64,000 bases of DNA from Trema orientale (GCA_002914845.1 JXTC01000049.1:28878-92877), one strand, 5' to 3'; positions 35,784 to 47,352 are shown, counted from the stretch's first letter. Notes: generated from the letters alone by a model not told the origin. Numbers and translations: made by a program.

Positions 35784-36785
35784 CAGGGACGGGGCCAGGA
35801 TTTCTTATTAGGGAGCTGTGCTGAGCTGTAATTATAATTTTAAAAAATAATTAAAAATAACAACAAATATTATAATTGTATTCAACACATTTTACAATGA
35901 GTTCATTATTAATACTATTAAAAATGTCATTCTCAATGTAAATTAGAAACTTGTCATTCATCTATTGACCATCCACTCTATTTACTTTCGTGAAGCGATC
36001 ATTCAACTCATGAAGTTGCATATCAATGATAGAATAAATTTGTAATCTCCTAAGCTTTATGCTGTGATCGACCTCGAACGAGAAAAGTATCATCTATATT
36101 ATGAACAACTATATTGTGTTTTCTACAAAAAGTAGAATCTCATCCGTCGGCCCTCATTATTTATAATCGTTGCTTACACAATTTGACCAAATTTACAGCA
36201 ATCACAATATCTTGATCTTTTCTTTATAATGCTTTTAACAACTCCTTTGTTATTCCTAATAATTTTCCCATCAAATGTAAAGTGAACACAAAATCAAATG
36301 ATAGCATTGATTCCAATCGATTACTTATTTCATATCTTTGATCATAGTTTGTTCCATTATCTACAATCATCTCAAGAACATCAATTATAGAAAAGAACAT
36401 GTTAATCAAGCTTAGTAAAGTACCATAATGAGATCTCCAACAAGTATCACCGTGTCTTTTATTAGTACTTTGTTGATTTAAACCTCATCGATTTGAAATG
36501 TCATTACTCTTAAGTGCTTCAAATATTATGACATCTTATTTTTATCAAAGAATATCACAATACTTTGAGGAAGCTCCAACAACATTAATTATCACACTAA
36601 TAACTAAATTAAAAAATAATATTTATGGGGCTTTATTATATTTCCAAATTTATTAAGGGGGTTAAATTGTTTTTTTCAAACTTTTCTAGGGGTTATATTA
36701 ACTTTTTTTTACAAATTTAATGAATATTTAAAAAAAAATGACAGGGAGCTTGAGACCCTCTGTTAATGTGCTAGCTCTATTCCTG
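35784..36785 (-). mobile_element. hAT transposon remnant (1.0 kb) with perfect 8-bp TSD
   Basis: The right-hand end, read inward, is CAGGAATAGAGCTAGCACAT; the left end is CAGGGACGGGGCCAGGATTT. TGCATATT occurs exactly at 35776-35783 and 36786-36793, the 8-bp duplication typical of hAT. Inside, on the minus strand, are pieces of a hAT transposase (next entry). The element is far shorter than an autonomous hAT, so it is an internally deleted copy. Confidence 0.9.
36050..36520 (-). pseudogene. hAT transposase fragment (TTF-zinc-finger type)
   Basis: Minus-strand reading from about 36485 gives STNKRHGDTCWRSHYGTLLS, then LINMFFSIIDVLEMIVDNGT and SFDFVFTLHLMGKLLGITKE. This order is the middle of the plant hAT proteins with an N-terminal TTF-type zinc finger and C-terminal dimerisation domain. 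Stops follow in the KLCKQRL*IMRADG*DSTF stretch. The zinc finger and C-terminal dimerisation segment are missing, so it cannot encode an active transposase. Confidence 0.8.
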
Positions 36786-37476
36786 TGCATATTTACACTT
36801 TTTTCATGCATATTACTAGTCGGGTTGAGTATTAGTCAGGTGGTCAGAAAGATACTCCACTATATGCATATTATACATTTTCATGCATATAATCGGATTG
36901 GGTATTGGTTAGGTATTCGGGCAGATACTCCTATGCTGCTATGGAAATAGACGAAGTCTACCGGGGACTTCAAGGGTAGAATGAAAAATATTATAAACTT
37001 TCATTGAAAAAAATACGTAATGTTTTACATAAAATATAAATTGGAGATCCGTAAAGCATTGCATGCGCCCATAATGGTGCATTGGCGTACAGTACTCACT
37101 TATTTAACACAAAATTTCGTCATAATTGTGTCGTCTTTTTGTTCACTTTTTCTTGGGGGGCAAAAAAAACTGTTTCGCTCAACAAAACGACTGGACAACA
37201 CAACAGCATAACTAAAAGTAGTCAATTGTGCGTTGATTTTGACCAAGGAACTATTGCCTTTTTAAAGTAGATATTCGAAAGTATTTTCTTAAATGAGAAA
37301 AAGTCCTCAAGAAAATGACCATAAAAACTTGGTAAATTAAAAAATGACACTAAAATGCCTAACACCAGTCCAGACAAATTGATGTAATTCAGTTGCTTAA
37401 AAAAAATGCAAAAAAGCAAGCAAGAAAGAAAACCTTATAACATGGAGAGAAAGGGTTGACATTACTTATTCTTCTA
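36786..37476. other. Intergenic; ~77-bp diverged duplication at 36801-36940
   Basis: CATGCATAT..CGG(G/A)TTG and GATACTCC phrases recur about 77 bp apart. No gene. Confidence 0.45.
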
Positions 37477-38051
37477 GGGATAAGGGTTAATAATAGTAAT
37501 GAAAATTGAATTATATTTATTGTATTATTTTAGCTATTAAATTTTTATGAACTTTGAATTATACTTATTGTATTATTTTAGCTGCTAAATTTTTAACTTA
37601 CATAATAATAGTCCCAAAATAAAATAATTGTTACATCAATGACACATTTGTCTCAAATTGTTAGTTATAGATAAACTGTATAATTGAGCATTATTTACTT
37701 TTATGAGTCAGAATTTTATTCTCAGTCATAATTTTATAGTTTGATATATGACTCATTTCAAAAATTTAGCAGTTTGTGAAGAAAAAAAAATGATCATTGC
37801 TACAATAATTACATAAATCTTGGTAGTCTACTATATAAGTTGAAAATTCGGAGTCTCATTTTTTACCATAGTTACCAAACTGTGTACTTTGTGACAATTT
37901 GTTTTCATTAAATATTTAACAGTTTGTGACAAAATGGTTATTGTTGCAATAACTATAATTTAGAGGCTAATACTATGTAAGTTAAAAGTTTGAGGGCCAA
38001 TATAGTATAATGAGAATGAGTATAATTCAGGGCCGTTAATATTATTAGCCC
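37477..38051. mobile_element. MULE-like MITE (575 bp), 9-bp TSD
   Basis: Left end GGGATAAGGGTTAATAATAG; right end read inward GGGCTAATAATATTAACGGC, with shared AACTTACATA(A/G)TA further in. Flanks ATTCTTCTA (37468-37476) and ATTCTTCCA (38052-38060) agree at 8 of 9. The left arm itself carries a ~60-bp duplication (GAATTATA(T/C)TTATTGTATTA). Confidence 0.75.
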
Positions 38052-38060
38052 ATTCTTCCA

Positions 38061-38636
38061 TCTTTTTTTCTTTTTTCTTTTTTCTTTTTTTAAATAGGAC
38101 TACTTGTCTAATTTTTGTATTACGCGAATATTTTTCATATTACTGGGATCTAAACAAGCAACATAAGTGCAAATACATAGATTAAATTTAACATTAGAAT
38201 GTTAGATATTGCAAGGAGGACTAAATATTACTTTACATGGCGGGGAGGATAAACTTTTTGACCTTTCTTTCTTTAGTAATTTTCTATTTTTTGAATTAAA
38301 AGAAAGGTATATTTTCTCTTGTTAAAAGGAAGAAGGATATGGAAGGAGGCAGGTGGAAAGCAGAGTAGCCACTTTTGGTATTAATCAATTTTTGCCTCAC
38401 ACTCTAAAATAGCATAGACAACTTTTCAACCAATAAGAACTACCTTATCGTTTATTCGAAGCGAAGCGAAGCAAAGCAAAGCAGAAAAAGACAAGAAAAC
38501 AAAAGAAAGAAAGGAAAGGAAAGGAAAACGCCTTTCTCTCCATTCCAAGTCAAGTCCAAACCCTCTCAAAAGTTTAAAATCAGAGCTACCTCTTCCACTC
38601 AATGCTCACTTCTTTCTTCTTTTTCTTCTTGTTGCC
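38061..38636 (+). promoter_or_regulatory. KUF1-like promoter and leader
   Basis: The upstream DNA shows AAGCGAAGCGAAGCAAAGC repeats at about 38458-38484 and GGAAA repeats to about 38526, followed by a CT-rich leader. The start codon is in GTTGCCATGGC. No clear TATA box was placed. Confidence 0.4.
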
Positions 38637-39773
38637 ATGGCAAACGACATCTCTCCCTCATCAAAACGCAGAAAACTAGCCGTCGTTTCTCAGCAGCAGC
38701 AGCAACACCAAGATCTCCTCCCAGGCTTACCTGACCACATAGCCCAAGTCTGCCTTTCCCTCGTCCACCCATCCTTCCTCTTTTCCGTCTGCCGTTCCTG
38801 GCGCCGCCTCATCTACTCCCCTTCCTTCCCTCCTTTCCTCTCCCTCTACGCCCTTTTCTCTATCCCCGATCCCCAAACCCAAACCCAAACCCAAACCCAA
38901 ACCCACCTCCGGTTCCAAGCCTTCGACCCAATCTCCTCCCTCTGGCGCGTGCTCCCCACTCCCCCTCTCCACCTCCTCCTCCGCCACCCCTCCTTCGTCT
39001 CCCGCCATCTCCCCCTGCAGTCCGTCTCCGTCGCCGGCCACCTCGCCCTCCTGGCCGCCACCGCCGAAAATCTCGTCCCGGCCCTCCCTCAGCCGCTCGT
39101 CTTCGACCCGAGCTCCTGCGAGTGGGCCCACGCGCCCCCTCTCTCCGCCCCAAGGCGTTGGTGCGCCGCGGGGACCCTCCGCGGGTCCGTCTACGTGGCG
39201 AGCGGGATCGGGTCGCAATTCTCCCACGACGTGGCCCGCTCGGTCGAGAGGTGGGACCCACGCGGTTCGGGCTGGGAGCGGGTGAGCGATCTCCGGGACG
39301 GGAGGTTCAGCCGGGACGCCATTGACGCCGTCGGGTGGAGAGGGAAGCTGTGCATGGTGAACGTGAGGGGTGGCGCGCTCAAGGACGGCGTCGTTTACGA
39401 CGCGGATAAGGACACGTGGCAGGAGATGCCGGAGGGGATGATCGGAGGGTGGAGGGGCCCGGTGGCGGCCATGGACGAGGACGAGATGTTCATGGTGGAC
39501 GAGGCGAAGGGGGCTCTGAGGAAGTACGACCCGGGGAGGGACTCCTGGGTTGAAGTAATCGAGTCGGAGAGGCTCCGAGGAGCGGAGCAGATCGCCGCCG
39601 GCGGTGGCAGAGTCTGCGTCGTCTGCTCCGGCACCGGCGGAAAGGGGATTGTGGTGGTGGATGTAGCGACGGCGCCGGCTAGGTTGTGGCCGGTGGAGAC
39701 GCCGGAGGGACTTGAAGCCGTGGCGGTTCACGTCTTGCCTAGAATAACCGCTCCGCTAGTTCCGTCCACATAG
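38637..39773 (+). CDS. KUF1: F-box/kelch-repeat protein, KUF1-like (intronless)
   Basis: Single exon, 378 aa. A basic patch KRRKL (10-14) and a Gln run (19-25) precede the F-box (about 26-66: LLPGLPDHIAQVCLSLV, FLFSVCRSWRRLI), which would bind an SKP1/ASK protein and make this an SCF substrate receptor. Kelch-like blades occupy about 110-360 (VYVASGIG, VERWDPRGSGWERV, VYDADKDTWQEMP, LRKYDPGRDSWVEV). The closest family I know is Arabidopsis At1g31350, KARRIKIN-UPREGULATED F-BOX 1, reported as a negative feedback factor on KAI2 signalling. A (CCCAAA)n tract encodes QTQTQTQTQT (residues 80-89). The gene is strikingly GC-rich against its AT-rich flanks, so GC alone produces long antisense ORFs. 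SKIP25-like paralogues are the alternative name. Confidence 0.85.
   Translation: MANDISPSSKRRKLAVVSQQQQQHQDLLPGLPDHIAQVCLSLVHPSFLFSVCRSWRRLIYSPSFPPFLSLYALFSIPDPQTQTQTQTQTHLRFQAFDPISSLWRVLPTPPLHLLLRHPSFVSRHLPLQSVSVAGHLALLAATAENLVPALPQPLVFDPSSCEWAHAPPLSAPRRWCAAGTLRGSVYVASGIGSQFSHDVARSVERWDPRGSGWERVSDLRDGRFSRDAIDAVGWRGKLCMVNVRGGALKDGVVYDADKDTWQEMPEGMIGGWRGPVAAMDEDEMFMVDEAKGALRKYDPGRDSWVEVIESERLRGAEQIAAGGGRVCVVCSGTGGKGIVVVDVATAPARLWPVETPEGLEAVAVHVLPRITAPLVPST
38875..38906 (+). repeat. In-frame CCCAAA hexanucleotide repeat in KUF1-like gene
   Basis: About five CCCAAA units encode alternating Gln-Thr before THLRF. It is a likely length-variable site between alleles; it is not a telomere repeat (that is CCCTAAA). 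Confidence 0.85.
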
Positions 39774-42683
39774 TACATCCATGGAAATTTTGGAATGTTC
39801 CTTTATTTTATTTTATTTACTTTTCATATCCACAATTATTTCTTTATTTTTTTAATTTTTGGTTTTTTTTTGTTGTTTGCACAATGAATCAAGCATCAAG
39901 AGAGAAAGAACAGAAGATAAGTCTCAAAATTTAATAATATACGTTAATTACATGTATGTATATATTTAAGATAATCGGTATCAAATTTTTAAAACCAGGT
40001 ATGTTTACTCAATTGTTATGGTATGTGATTTGTTATCTCTCAATTGCTGTTATGGTATGTGATTTGTTATCTCTCAATTGCTCAATTGTTATAGTATGTA
40101 ATTTGTTATCACTCAATTGCTCATAATATTTAATATATTTATGATAAGTTTTAATAGACTAATTTATCAGCGAGTCATTTGATACAAAAATTGAAATGTT
40201 TAGTGATCTTCATATATTTAAATATTTGTGCAGAATTTTGTTTGGTATAATCGAAAGTGAAAATTTGTCTATTTCGAAAGAAAAGCTATGGTTGTGAACA
40301 GACGTAGAGTATGGTGTGACGTAGATATGAAAAGCCTTTGCTTGGGGTGGCACTCTCTCTCCCAGCTAATGACTGATGTGAGATGATGTTATGTATTTTA
40401 CTTATAATATCAATACGTTTATGTATGGGTTCAACTGTTTGAGCTGGCGTTACAATAGTTCGGTGCAGAACACACGTGTCTATTTGTTATTGACTAAACA
40501 CAAGTATTGGCTAATTATAATATCATTTGCGATCCTCGATGATAATAAAAAAAATTTAAAAACATCTTAAATAACAAATAAATATTAATTATAGAAAATC
40601 GTGAATTTTGATAATGATAATAGTTAACAACACAAAAATTAGTATTTATAAATATATACAGATCGAGTACATATATAGATATAACAAGAGAAAAAAATGT
40701 ATAATTTAATAATAATTTCTTGTTAATGCTCATGAAATTTATTTTCCACAATTTTATGAACTCACAATCGTTTAAAAATAATCTAAAAGTCTCTTAATTG
40801 ACAAATAGACATTAATTTATGCAAAAAATATGGGTTTTGATATGTTGGTATGTATTTTAATGGGTATCCAACTGAATCATTTTGGTGTTACTTTTAAATT
40901 TGATAGTTTTCATTAATTTATTTAATATAATTTGATTAGATTTTAGCTCAAAATGGCCTAAGTATTACAAAAGTGAAAATTCGTAAAGTCAAAAGCTACA
41001 AAATAAAGAATAGGGACCTAAGTAATATATTGTGTAAAGGTTGAGGACACAAGTGATATTAAAACTGTTAAATAACGACTAAAACGGATGGAAAAGTTAA
41101 AAAGTGACTAAAGTAATACGAATGTATAAAATTGAGGATCCAAATATTACCAAAGAAAAAAAAAGATTGGGGACCTGATTAATACTCAAGGGAAAGATTG
41201 GGGACTGCATGTGATATAAACTCTAATTCTAATTATATATATGATACTCACTTTATTAATTAGAATCATTCAATAATAAATTAATATAATTATTGTGGTG
41301 GTCATTGTGATGTTAGACACTATTAGTGTCCATAGGATTTTGTTTTTTCTAAATGGACAGATACAAATTGAAATGATAAAATCTAAGGATAGGATCCAAT
41401 GTCATGCACGGAATAAATACTCTTTCAGAAGTTTTCAAAATTAAATATTAAATGCAACAGCCCCTTTTGACAATAAATGTACAAAAGATTTAATGCCGAA
41501 AGGTCATGGCGTGCGTGATGCTTTTAAGTCTCTGAGCCTTTACTCTATTAGCTTTGGACAGACATGACTTTATTGTTTTGAAGTGTCAACCGGGCCGACA
41601 TATATATATATATATATAATGGTTGCCAAAAAAATTAAATATATTTTTTTTTCTTAGCAGGAAAACACGAGGAATTAATTTCTCACGCGTTTAATAATTC
41701 AGAAATTGAACTTCCCTTTTCTTCCGGAAAATGCAAAAAATTCAATTGTCTCTCACCCATGCAGGAACATCATTCCATCACCCTTTTAAATTATAGCCAA
41801 TGACAAATAATTTATCATTTTAATTCAACAATGTTAAATGGTTATTTCTAGTATTTAGCACCACATGTATAGAGTTTACATATTATTTTGGAGTGGAAAC
41901 ACAATTTACAAAAAGAGTATATTCATTTTTTTCCCGGTAAAAGTACCTTCGTATATTTGGTTTGCCTTTTAAAATGGAGGAATAATCATTCAGGAATAAA
42001 AATTTCAACAAATATTAAAATAAACGTTCCTAATTTAAATGGATGACAAGGATATTCGTTTCTAAGTACACTACTTTTGTGTCATATTGTCTGCTTTATT
42101 CTTCCAATTTGTATACTAGCATTTAGAAGTTCTAGAAGGGTTGGATATACCACGTGACACTAATTTTTTTTTCTTTTCAACTTTTTAATCTTATAAAGTG
42201 CGCTCCTTGGTTACTTTTTAAAATGTATATTGCGTTCAACTTTAATTATATTGAACTAAAGAAAAACTTCTTATATTAGCTTATTTTGAAGTAAAAATAT
42301 TGACAATATCATATCAATTTATAATGATTTTATTGAGGAAAATCAATTTATAATATTTAAAAACTAAATTTTTTATATTTTCCTTTTATTTCTATAATCA
42401 AAAGTTGTTTCTATATAAATAAATTATTATTTCACAATATATATTTATTTATTTATGTAAGGACTATTGCTGTGAATTCTTTTTTTTTAATGTATACAAA
42501 TAAATGGCTATTCTAATTTCTATATGGATAAGGGTAAATTAGTATAACTAATGTTAATTATATTCTAATCTAAAATATTAACCAAATAAATAAACACATT
42601 TTTTTCCATTCCTTTCTTTTTTTTTTTTTTTCCATTTTTGCTTTACAATTAAACGCCACCTAAGGTCTATTATTAGGGCTAAG
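39774..42683. other. Intergenic 2.9 kb, AT-rich
   Basis: No gene. Three copies of a ~36-bp repeat (GGTATGTGATTTGTTATCTC) lie at about 40013-40125. A TA microsatellite sits at 41599-41619. Words such as GAGGACAC and GGGGACCTGATTAATAC around 40950-41220 suggest an old MITE whose ends I could not match. Confidence 0.45.
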
Positions 42684-44120
42684 GTAAAATACTATATATG
42701 CCTTCTAATATTTTTATTTTCGATTGGTAGATACGAAATTTTGTACAAAAAGCCTAAGGAACACGATCGAGCTCTATTCACTATCTCACATGGCGTTTAA
42801 GTTGATGAACTTTGTGTAAAATATTATATATGCCTTTTTAACATTTTTATTTTCGATTGGTAGATACGAAATTTTATACAAAAAGCCTAAGGAACACGAT
42901 CGAGCTCTATTCACTATTTTCGATTGGTAGATANNNNNNNNNNNNNNNNNNNNNNNNNNNNNNNNNNNNNNNNNNNNNNNNNNNNNNNNNNNNNNNNNNN
43001 NNNNNNNNNNNNNNNNNNNNNNNNNNNNNNNNNNNNNNNNNNNNNNNNNNNNNNNNNNNNNNNNNNNNNNNNNNNNNNNNNNNNNNNNNNNNNNNNNNNN
43101 NNNNNNNNNNNNNNNNNNNNNNNNNNNNNNNNNNNNNNNNNNNNNNNNNNNNNNNNNNNNNNNNNNNNNNNNNNNNNNNNNNNNNNNNNNNNNNNNNNNN
43201 NNNNNNNNNNNNNNNNNNNNNNNNNNNNNNNNNNNNNNNNNNNNNNNNNNNNNNNNNNNNNNNNNNNNNNNNNNNNNNNNNNNNNNNNNNNNNNNNNNNN
43301 NNNNNNNNNNNNNNNNNNNNNNNNNNNNNNNNNNNNNNNNNNNNNNNNNNNNNNNNNNNNNNNNNNNNNNNNNNNNNNNNNNNNNNNNNNNNNNNNNNNN
43401 NNNNNNNNNNNNNNNNNNNNNNNNNNNNNNNNNNNNNNNNNNNNNNNNNNNNNNNNNNNNNNNNNNNNNNNNNNNNNNNNNNNNNNNNNNNNNNNNNNNN
43501 NNNNNNNNNNNNNNNNNNNNNNNNNNNNNNNNNNNNNNNNNNNNNNNNNNNNNNNNNNNNNNNNNNNNNNNNNNNNNNNNNNNNNNNNNNNNNNNNNNNN
43601 NNNNNNNNNNNNNNNNNNNNNNNNNNNNNNNNNNNNNNNNNNNNNNNNNNNNNNNNNNNNNNNNNNNNNNNNNNNNNNNNNNNNNNNNNNNNNNNNNNNN
43701 NNNNNNNNNNNNNNNNNNNNNNNNNNNNNNNNNNNNNNNNNNNNNNNNNNNNNNNNNNNNNNNNNNNNNNNNNNNNNNNNNNNNNNNNNNNNNNNNNNNN
43801 NNNNNNNNNNNNNNNNNNNNNNNNNNNNNNNNNNNNNNNNNNNNNNNNNNNNNNNNNNNTAACATTTTTATTTTCGATTGGTAGATACGAAATTTTATAC
43901 AAAAAGCCTAAGGAACACGATCGAGCTCTATTCACTATTTTCGATTGGTAGATACGAAATTAACATGGCGTTAAGTTGATGGGCTTTGTGTAAAATACTA
44001 TATATGCCTTTTAACATTTTTTTTTTCCAATTGGTAGATACAAAATTTTATACAAAAAGCCTAAGGAACACGATCGAGCTCTATTCACTATCTAGCATGG
44101 CTTTAAGTTGATGTGCTTTG
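42684..44120. repeat. ~132-bp tandem array collapsed around an assembly gap
   Basis: Units begin GTAAAAT(A)CTATATATGCC at 42684 and 42816 (132-bp spacing) and at about 43990 after the gap. Each carries TTTTCGATTGGTAGATAC, AAAAAGCCTAAGGAACACGA and TCGAGCTCTATTCACTAT, then CATGGCGTT(T)AAGTTGATG. Sequence left and right of the Ns is the same unit. Confidence 0.85.
42934..43859. other. Assembly gap (926 Ns)
   Basis: A run of N only; nothing can be annotated. ORFs spanning it are artefacts. The true size is unknown because the gap sits inside a tandem array. Confidence 0.99.
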
Positions 44121-44221
44121 TGTGAATTCTCAAACTAAGTGGGGTTTCTAATACTTTTATCTATAAAAGCCAAAAGAATTAAAAATATATGGATGCCAGT
44201 TTTTTTTTTTTTTTTCCCTTC

Positions 44222-44450
44222 TAATTCTCGTACGGGTTTTATTAGAAAAATATCACTTTTTAAAATTTTTTTGAAAAATACTATTTTTAAAATTATTACT
44301 GGTTACCGATTACCAGCTATTAGTTTTATATAAATGACAAATACCTTTGGTTACTAGTTACTAATACTCGAAAACTAGTTAGCAGCTATTAGTTACTATT
44401 TTAAAAATGACATTTTTCTAATAAAAACTCTACTGAATCTACATAAAACA
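44222..44450. mobile_element. Foldback MITE-like element (~230 bp)
   Basis: The left arm GGGTTTTATTAGAAAAATAT (CACTTTTTAAAA follows) pairs with the right arm, read inward, GAGTTTTTATTAGAAAAATG (TCATTTTTAAAA follows). The interior carries GGTTACCGATTACCAGCTATT-like short repeats. No clear TSD was found. Confidence 0.55.
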
Positions 44451-46250
44451 AGCTCACTTTATTTTTCTAATTTTTTTTTTTCCCTAAAAATGTCATACAA
44501 AGCCTAATTTTCACAACTAGGTGTCCTATTTTGTAGTGTGTAGTTAAATGACCTTGTTTTTTTAGTAAAATGTCTGTTTATTATTAGGTTAAAATAAATG
44601 GCTTTTACTTTTCTGTTAAATGATCCTTGCGTTTAGAAAATGACCGTCTGTTATTAAGTTATAGATAAATGGCATGTTAGTTTCCATTTTATTTTCTAGG
44701 TTTGGAAAGATTTATTTTTTTTGTTGGTATCTCTATATATTGACATGTTATATTCGGATATATACCAGTATTATTATACCAGATTCTAGCTATCTTTTTT
44801 ATCTCCAGGTCTTAGTACATTTTGTTTTTGTTGGTGGATATATATGTATTAACATGGTATTTTTAATGATATTGCAAGTCCTATACTAGATTCTAGCTAA
44901 TTTTGTTATCTGATTCTAGGTTTCGGTTTGTTTTTAATAGGGATATCTATATATTAACATGGTATATACGAATATATAACAATTTTATTCTACTAGATTC
45001 TATAAACCTTTGTCGTTTAAATTTAATTTTTTGTTAATGTATTGATATATTGACGTAATATATTTGGACTTCAGATTTACTGTGTATTATAAGTATTTTG
45101 AATGTATAGTTATTTGGTTTATTTAGCAATAAGATTCGAGGAGAAATTTGCCCCACTACATTTTTTGGCCCACCTTTTATAAAAAACAATCACTTTTTTT
45201 TTTTTCAATGGTCTAAGATAGTCATACTAGAAGGTGCGGCTAGATCACCTCCTTTTCAGAAAGAGCTAATATTCGTTAGGTGTTTTGGTTTGACACTGCT
45301 TCACACCCGGTAAAATTTTGTCTAATGGGGTTAGAACTTCATTTTTATCTATTTATGGGCGCTACTCTATAATTTTTCAATTTTTGACTGGGGGCTTTGA
45401 ATAAAAAAAGGTAAAACACTATAAATTAAGGGAGTGTGCCTCCGTCCATGTTCACACCTATAACAGGCTTTTCAGCATCAGAAAGCTGACTAACACATTT
45501 TTATTGTCTTTGAGAAATTAATATAATCTCTTTATATATTTTTGAAGATACCATTTTTTAACTGTCAATTTTCAAAAATACCATATTTGACTCTGGCTTT
45601 ATACATTTTAAAAAATACAATTCGTAATTGATAATTTTAAAAAATACCATATTTTGACTCTTGGATTTCAGAAAATATGGATATGTAAACTTAAAACATA
45701 AAAAATAAAAGAAATAAAAGATTCTTTGTCACCGTAGTAAATAGGAGAAAAAAACAAATTTCTTTCTTTGTCTTTATAAAAAAAAAGGAGTAATTTATTG
45801 TGGCACATTCACTAAAAAAAATCCACTTGTAACAACAAAAAATAAATTAATTAAAAAATATTTGTAGTAACAAAAATAGGTTTACTCGGTAACTAGAATA
45901 GATAATATGATATCTAAGCTAATTACTTTTGGCACAAGAATCTTGAAAAAAAGAAATAGCAACAAGAACCAAGGTATCTATTTTAATTAGTATGCTCACT
46001 TTTCAAACTTAAAATTATACTTCCTCTAGTTTATAGTCAGCTACCAATGTATCTAAATTGATTATTTATACAATTTGAATTAAAAATATAAACAAAACTT
46101 TTTCACTCTTAAGTATCTCTTCAAAGTACCAAAACTAAACTTACGAACGTATCTTTTCAATGTACTGAGCTTTTGGTGGATTTCATATGTTAATGGGATG
46201 ACTTTGGAGACTGTTAACGGTCACTGACTTGGTTACTTGTGATCTTTAAC
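44451..46250. other. Intergenic AT-rich DNA, no gene
   Basis: Only short ORFs. Phrases such as ACATGGTATATACG and CTAGATTCTAGCTA recur around 44740-45000, suggesting decayed repeat sequence. Nothing coding is supported. Confidence 0.4.
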
Positions 46251-46930
46251 TTAGTTACCGATTATCAGGTATCTTATTGTCCCAAAAAAAATATTACTTT
46301 AATATATTATTAGATCACGCGTTGATATATAAAAAAATAGTTTTACTATGGTTATCCTACCAATTTTTGTTTTACAATAGGTATCTTACTAATTTTTGTT
46401 TTATCATAGGTATCTACTAAGTTACTAATAGTATATGTGAACTAGAAGGGGAGTTTATCGAGAGAGTTGGGCATTAAAAAAAAAAAAAAAACCTAGCAAA
46501 TACCACAAGTATCATACCTAGTTACAACGATTAGGGATACTTAGAATGTTTTTTTTTTAAATTATTATGAAATTAATACATAAATTTATTTAACTAGGAT
46601 TCGAACCTCTACTCTCCCATACACTCACACTCCTAAGAATCTTAGACCAATTGAGTTAGTCTTAATTGGTAGGGATATTGGAATGGTTGTTGGGCTTTCT
46701 TTGTTGTTATAAAAAAAAAAAATTATTATTATTGGTATCTTATCACATTATGTATGGTATCAGGTGATTAAAGAAAAAATAAGTTACTATAGGCATCCTA
46801 CTAAGTTATCTATGGTATCCAATAAATTAGAAGGATATTGAGTATTTATTAAAAAAAAGAAAAAAAAAAAGAACAACCTGGATGTTACCATAGCTATTTG
46901 GTAAATTGGAATGAAGTTGAGTGTTTTTTT
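46250..46930 (-). repeat. Diverged minisatellite, left (inverted) array
   Basis: It repeats words like GGTATC(C/T)TACTAAGTTA(C/T)CTATGG. The same words appear as reverse complements at 48890-50520. One clear pairing: 46420-46530 (AGAAGGGGAGTTTATC, AAGTATCATACCTAGTTAC) against 49250-49400 on the other strand. A SINE interrupts this array at 46549-46669. Confidence 0.6.
46549..46669 (-). mobile_element. tRNA-derived SINE (121 bp)
   Basis: On the minus strand the pol III boxes are visible: an A-box-like TAACTCAATTGG (46647-46658) and a perfect B-box GGTTCGAATCC (46597-46607), 51 bases apart as in tRNA. The 3' end is A-rich (T run 46549-46558 on +). Imperfect direct repeats flank it: TAGGGATACTTAGAATG (46532-46548) and TAGGGATATTGGAATGG (46670-46686). 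Confidence 0.7.
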
Positions 46931-47352
46931 ATACGAAAGGCAAAAAATAAAAAAATAAAAAAAATAATTTAATTACTACTTTCAAAAATTTACCATATTT
47001 AATTGCTTCTATTACAAATTGCCATTGTTTAGCACTTCATTTGAAAAATACCATTATAGTAAATTTGAAGGCACAATTTGTAAAAATAATACCGTTATAG
47101 TAAATTTGAAGGCACGATTCATATTTTTACAAAAGTTTCGAGCCAAATCCATATTTTTCCACATTTTTCCTTGTGTTTGTACTTTAAAAAACCTCATTTC
47201 TTTTCCCATACTTTTCAAACTTCCCCTAAAATCTATGGCTGTCTATTGATTTTTAGGCCTAAAAATGGACATTTACCTAGTTAGCCCTTCTTATTTGGGA
47301 TTTTGTTATATAAATACGGTAAAATGTTAGAAAGATTAGAAAAACAAATAGT
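46931..47352. other. Intergenic; 44-bp duplication near 47050-47120
   Basis: ATACC(A/G)TTATAGTAAATTTGAAGGCAC occurs twice in tandem. No gene. Confidence 0.5.

Noticed and set aside
38875-38906. Interstitial telomere repeat
   Set aside because: The unit is CCCAAA, coding Gln-Thr in frame, not CCCTAAA.
38727-39731. 334-codon antisense ORF, and other long ORFs, over the KUF1-like gene
   Set aside because: They are shadows caused by the GC-rich coding sequence; only the + frame has F-box and kelch features.
42786-43951. Long ORFs of 312-364 codons on both strands
   Set aside because: They run through the N gap and are made almost wholly of unknown residues.
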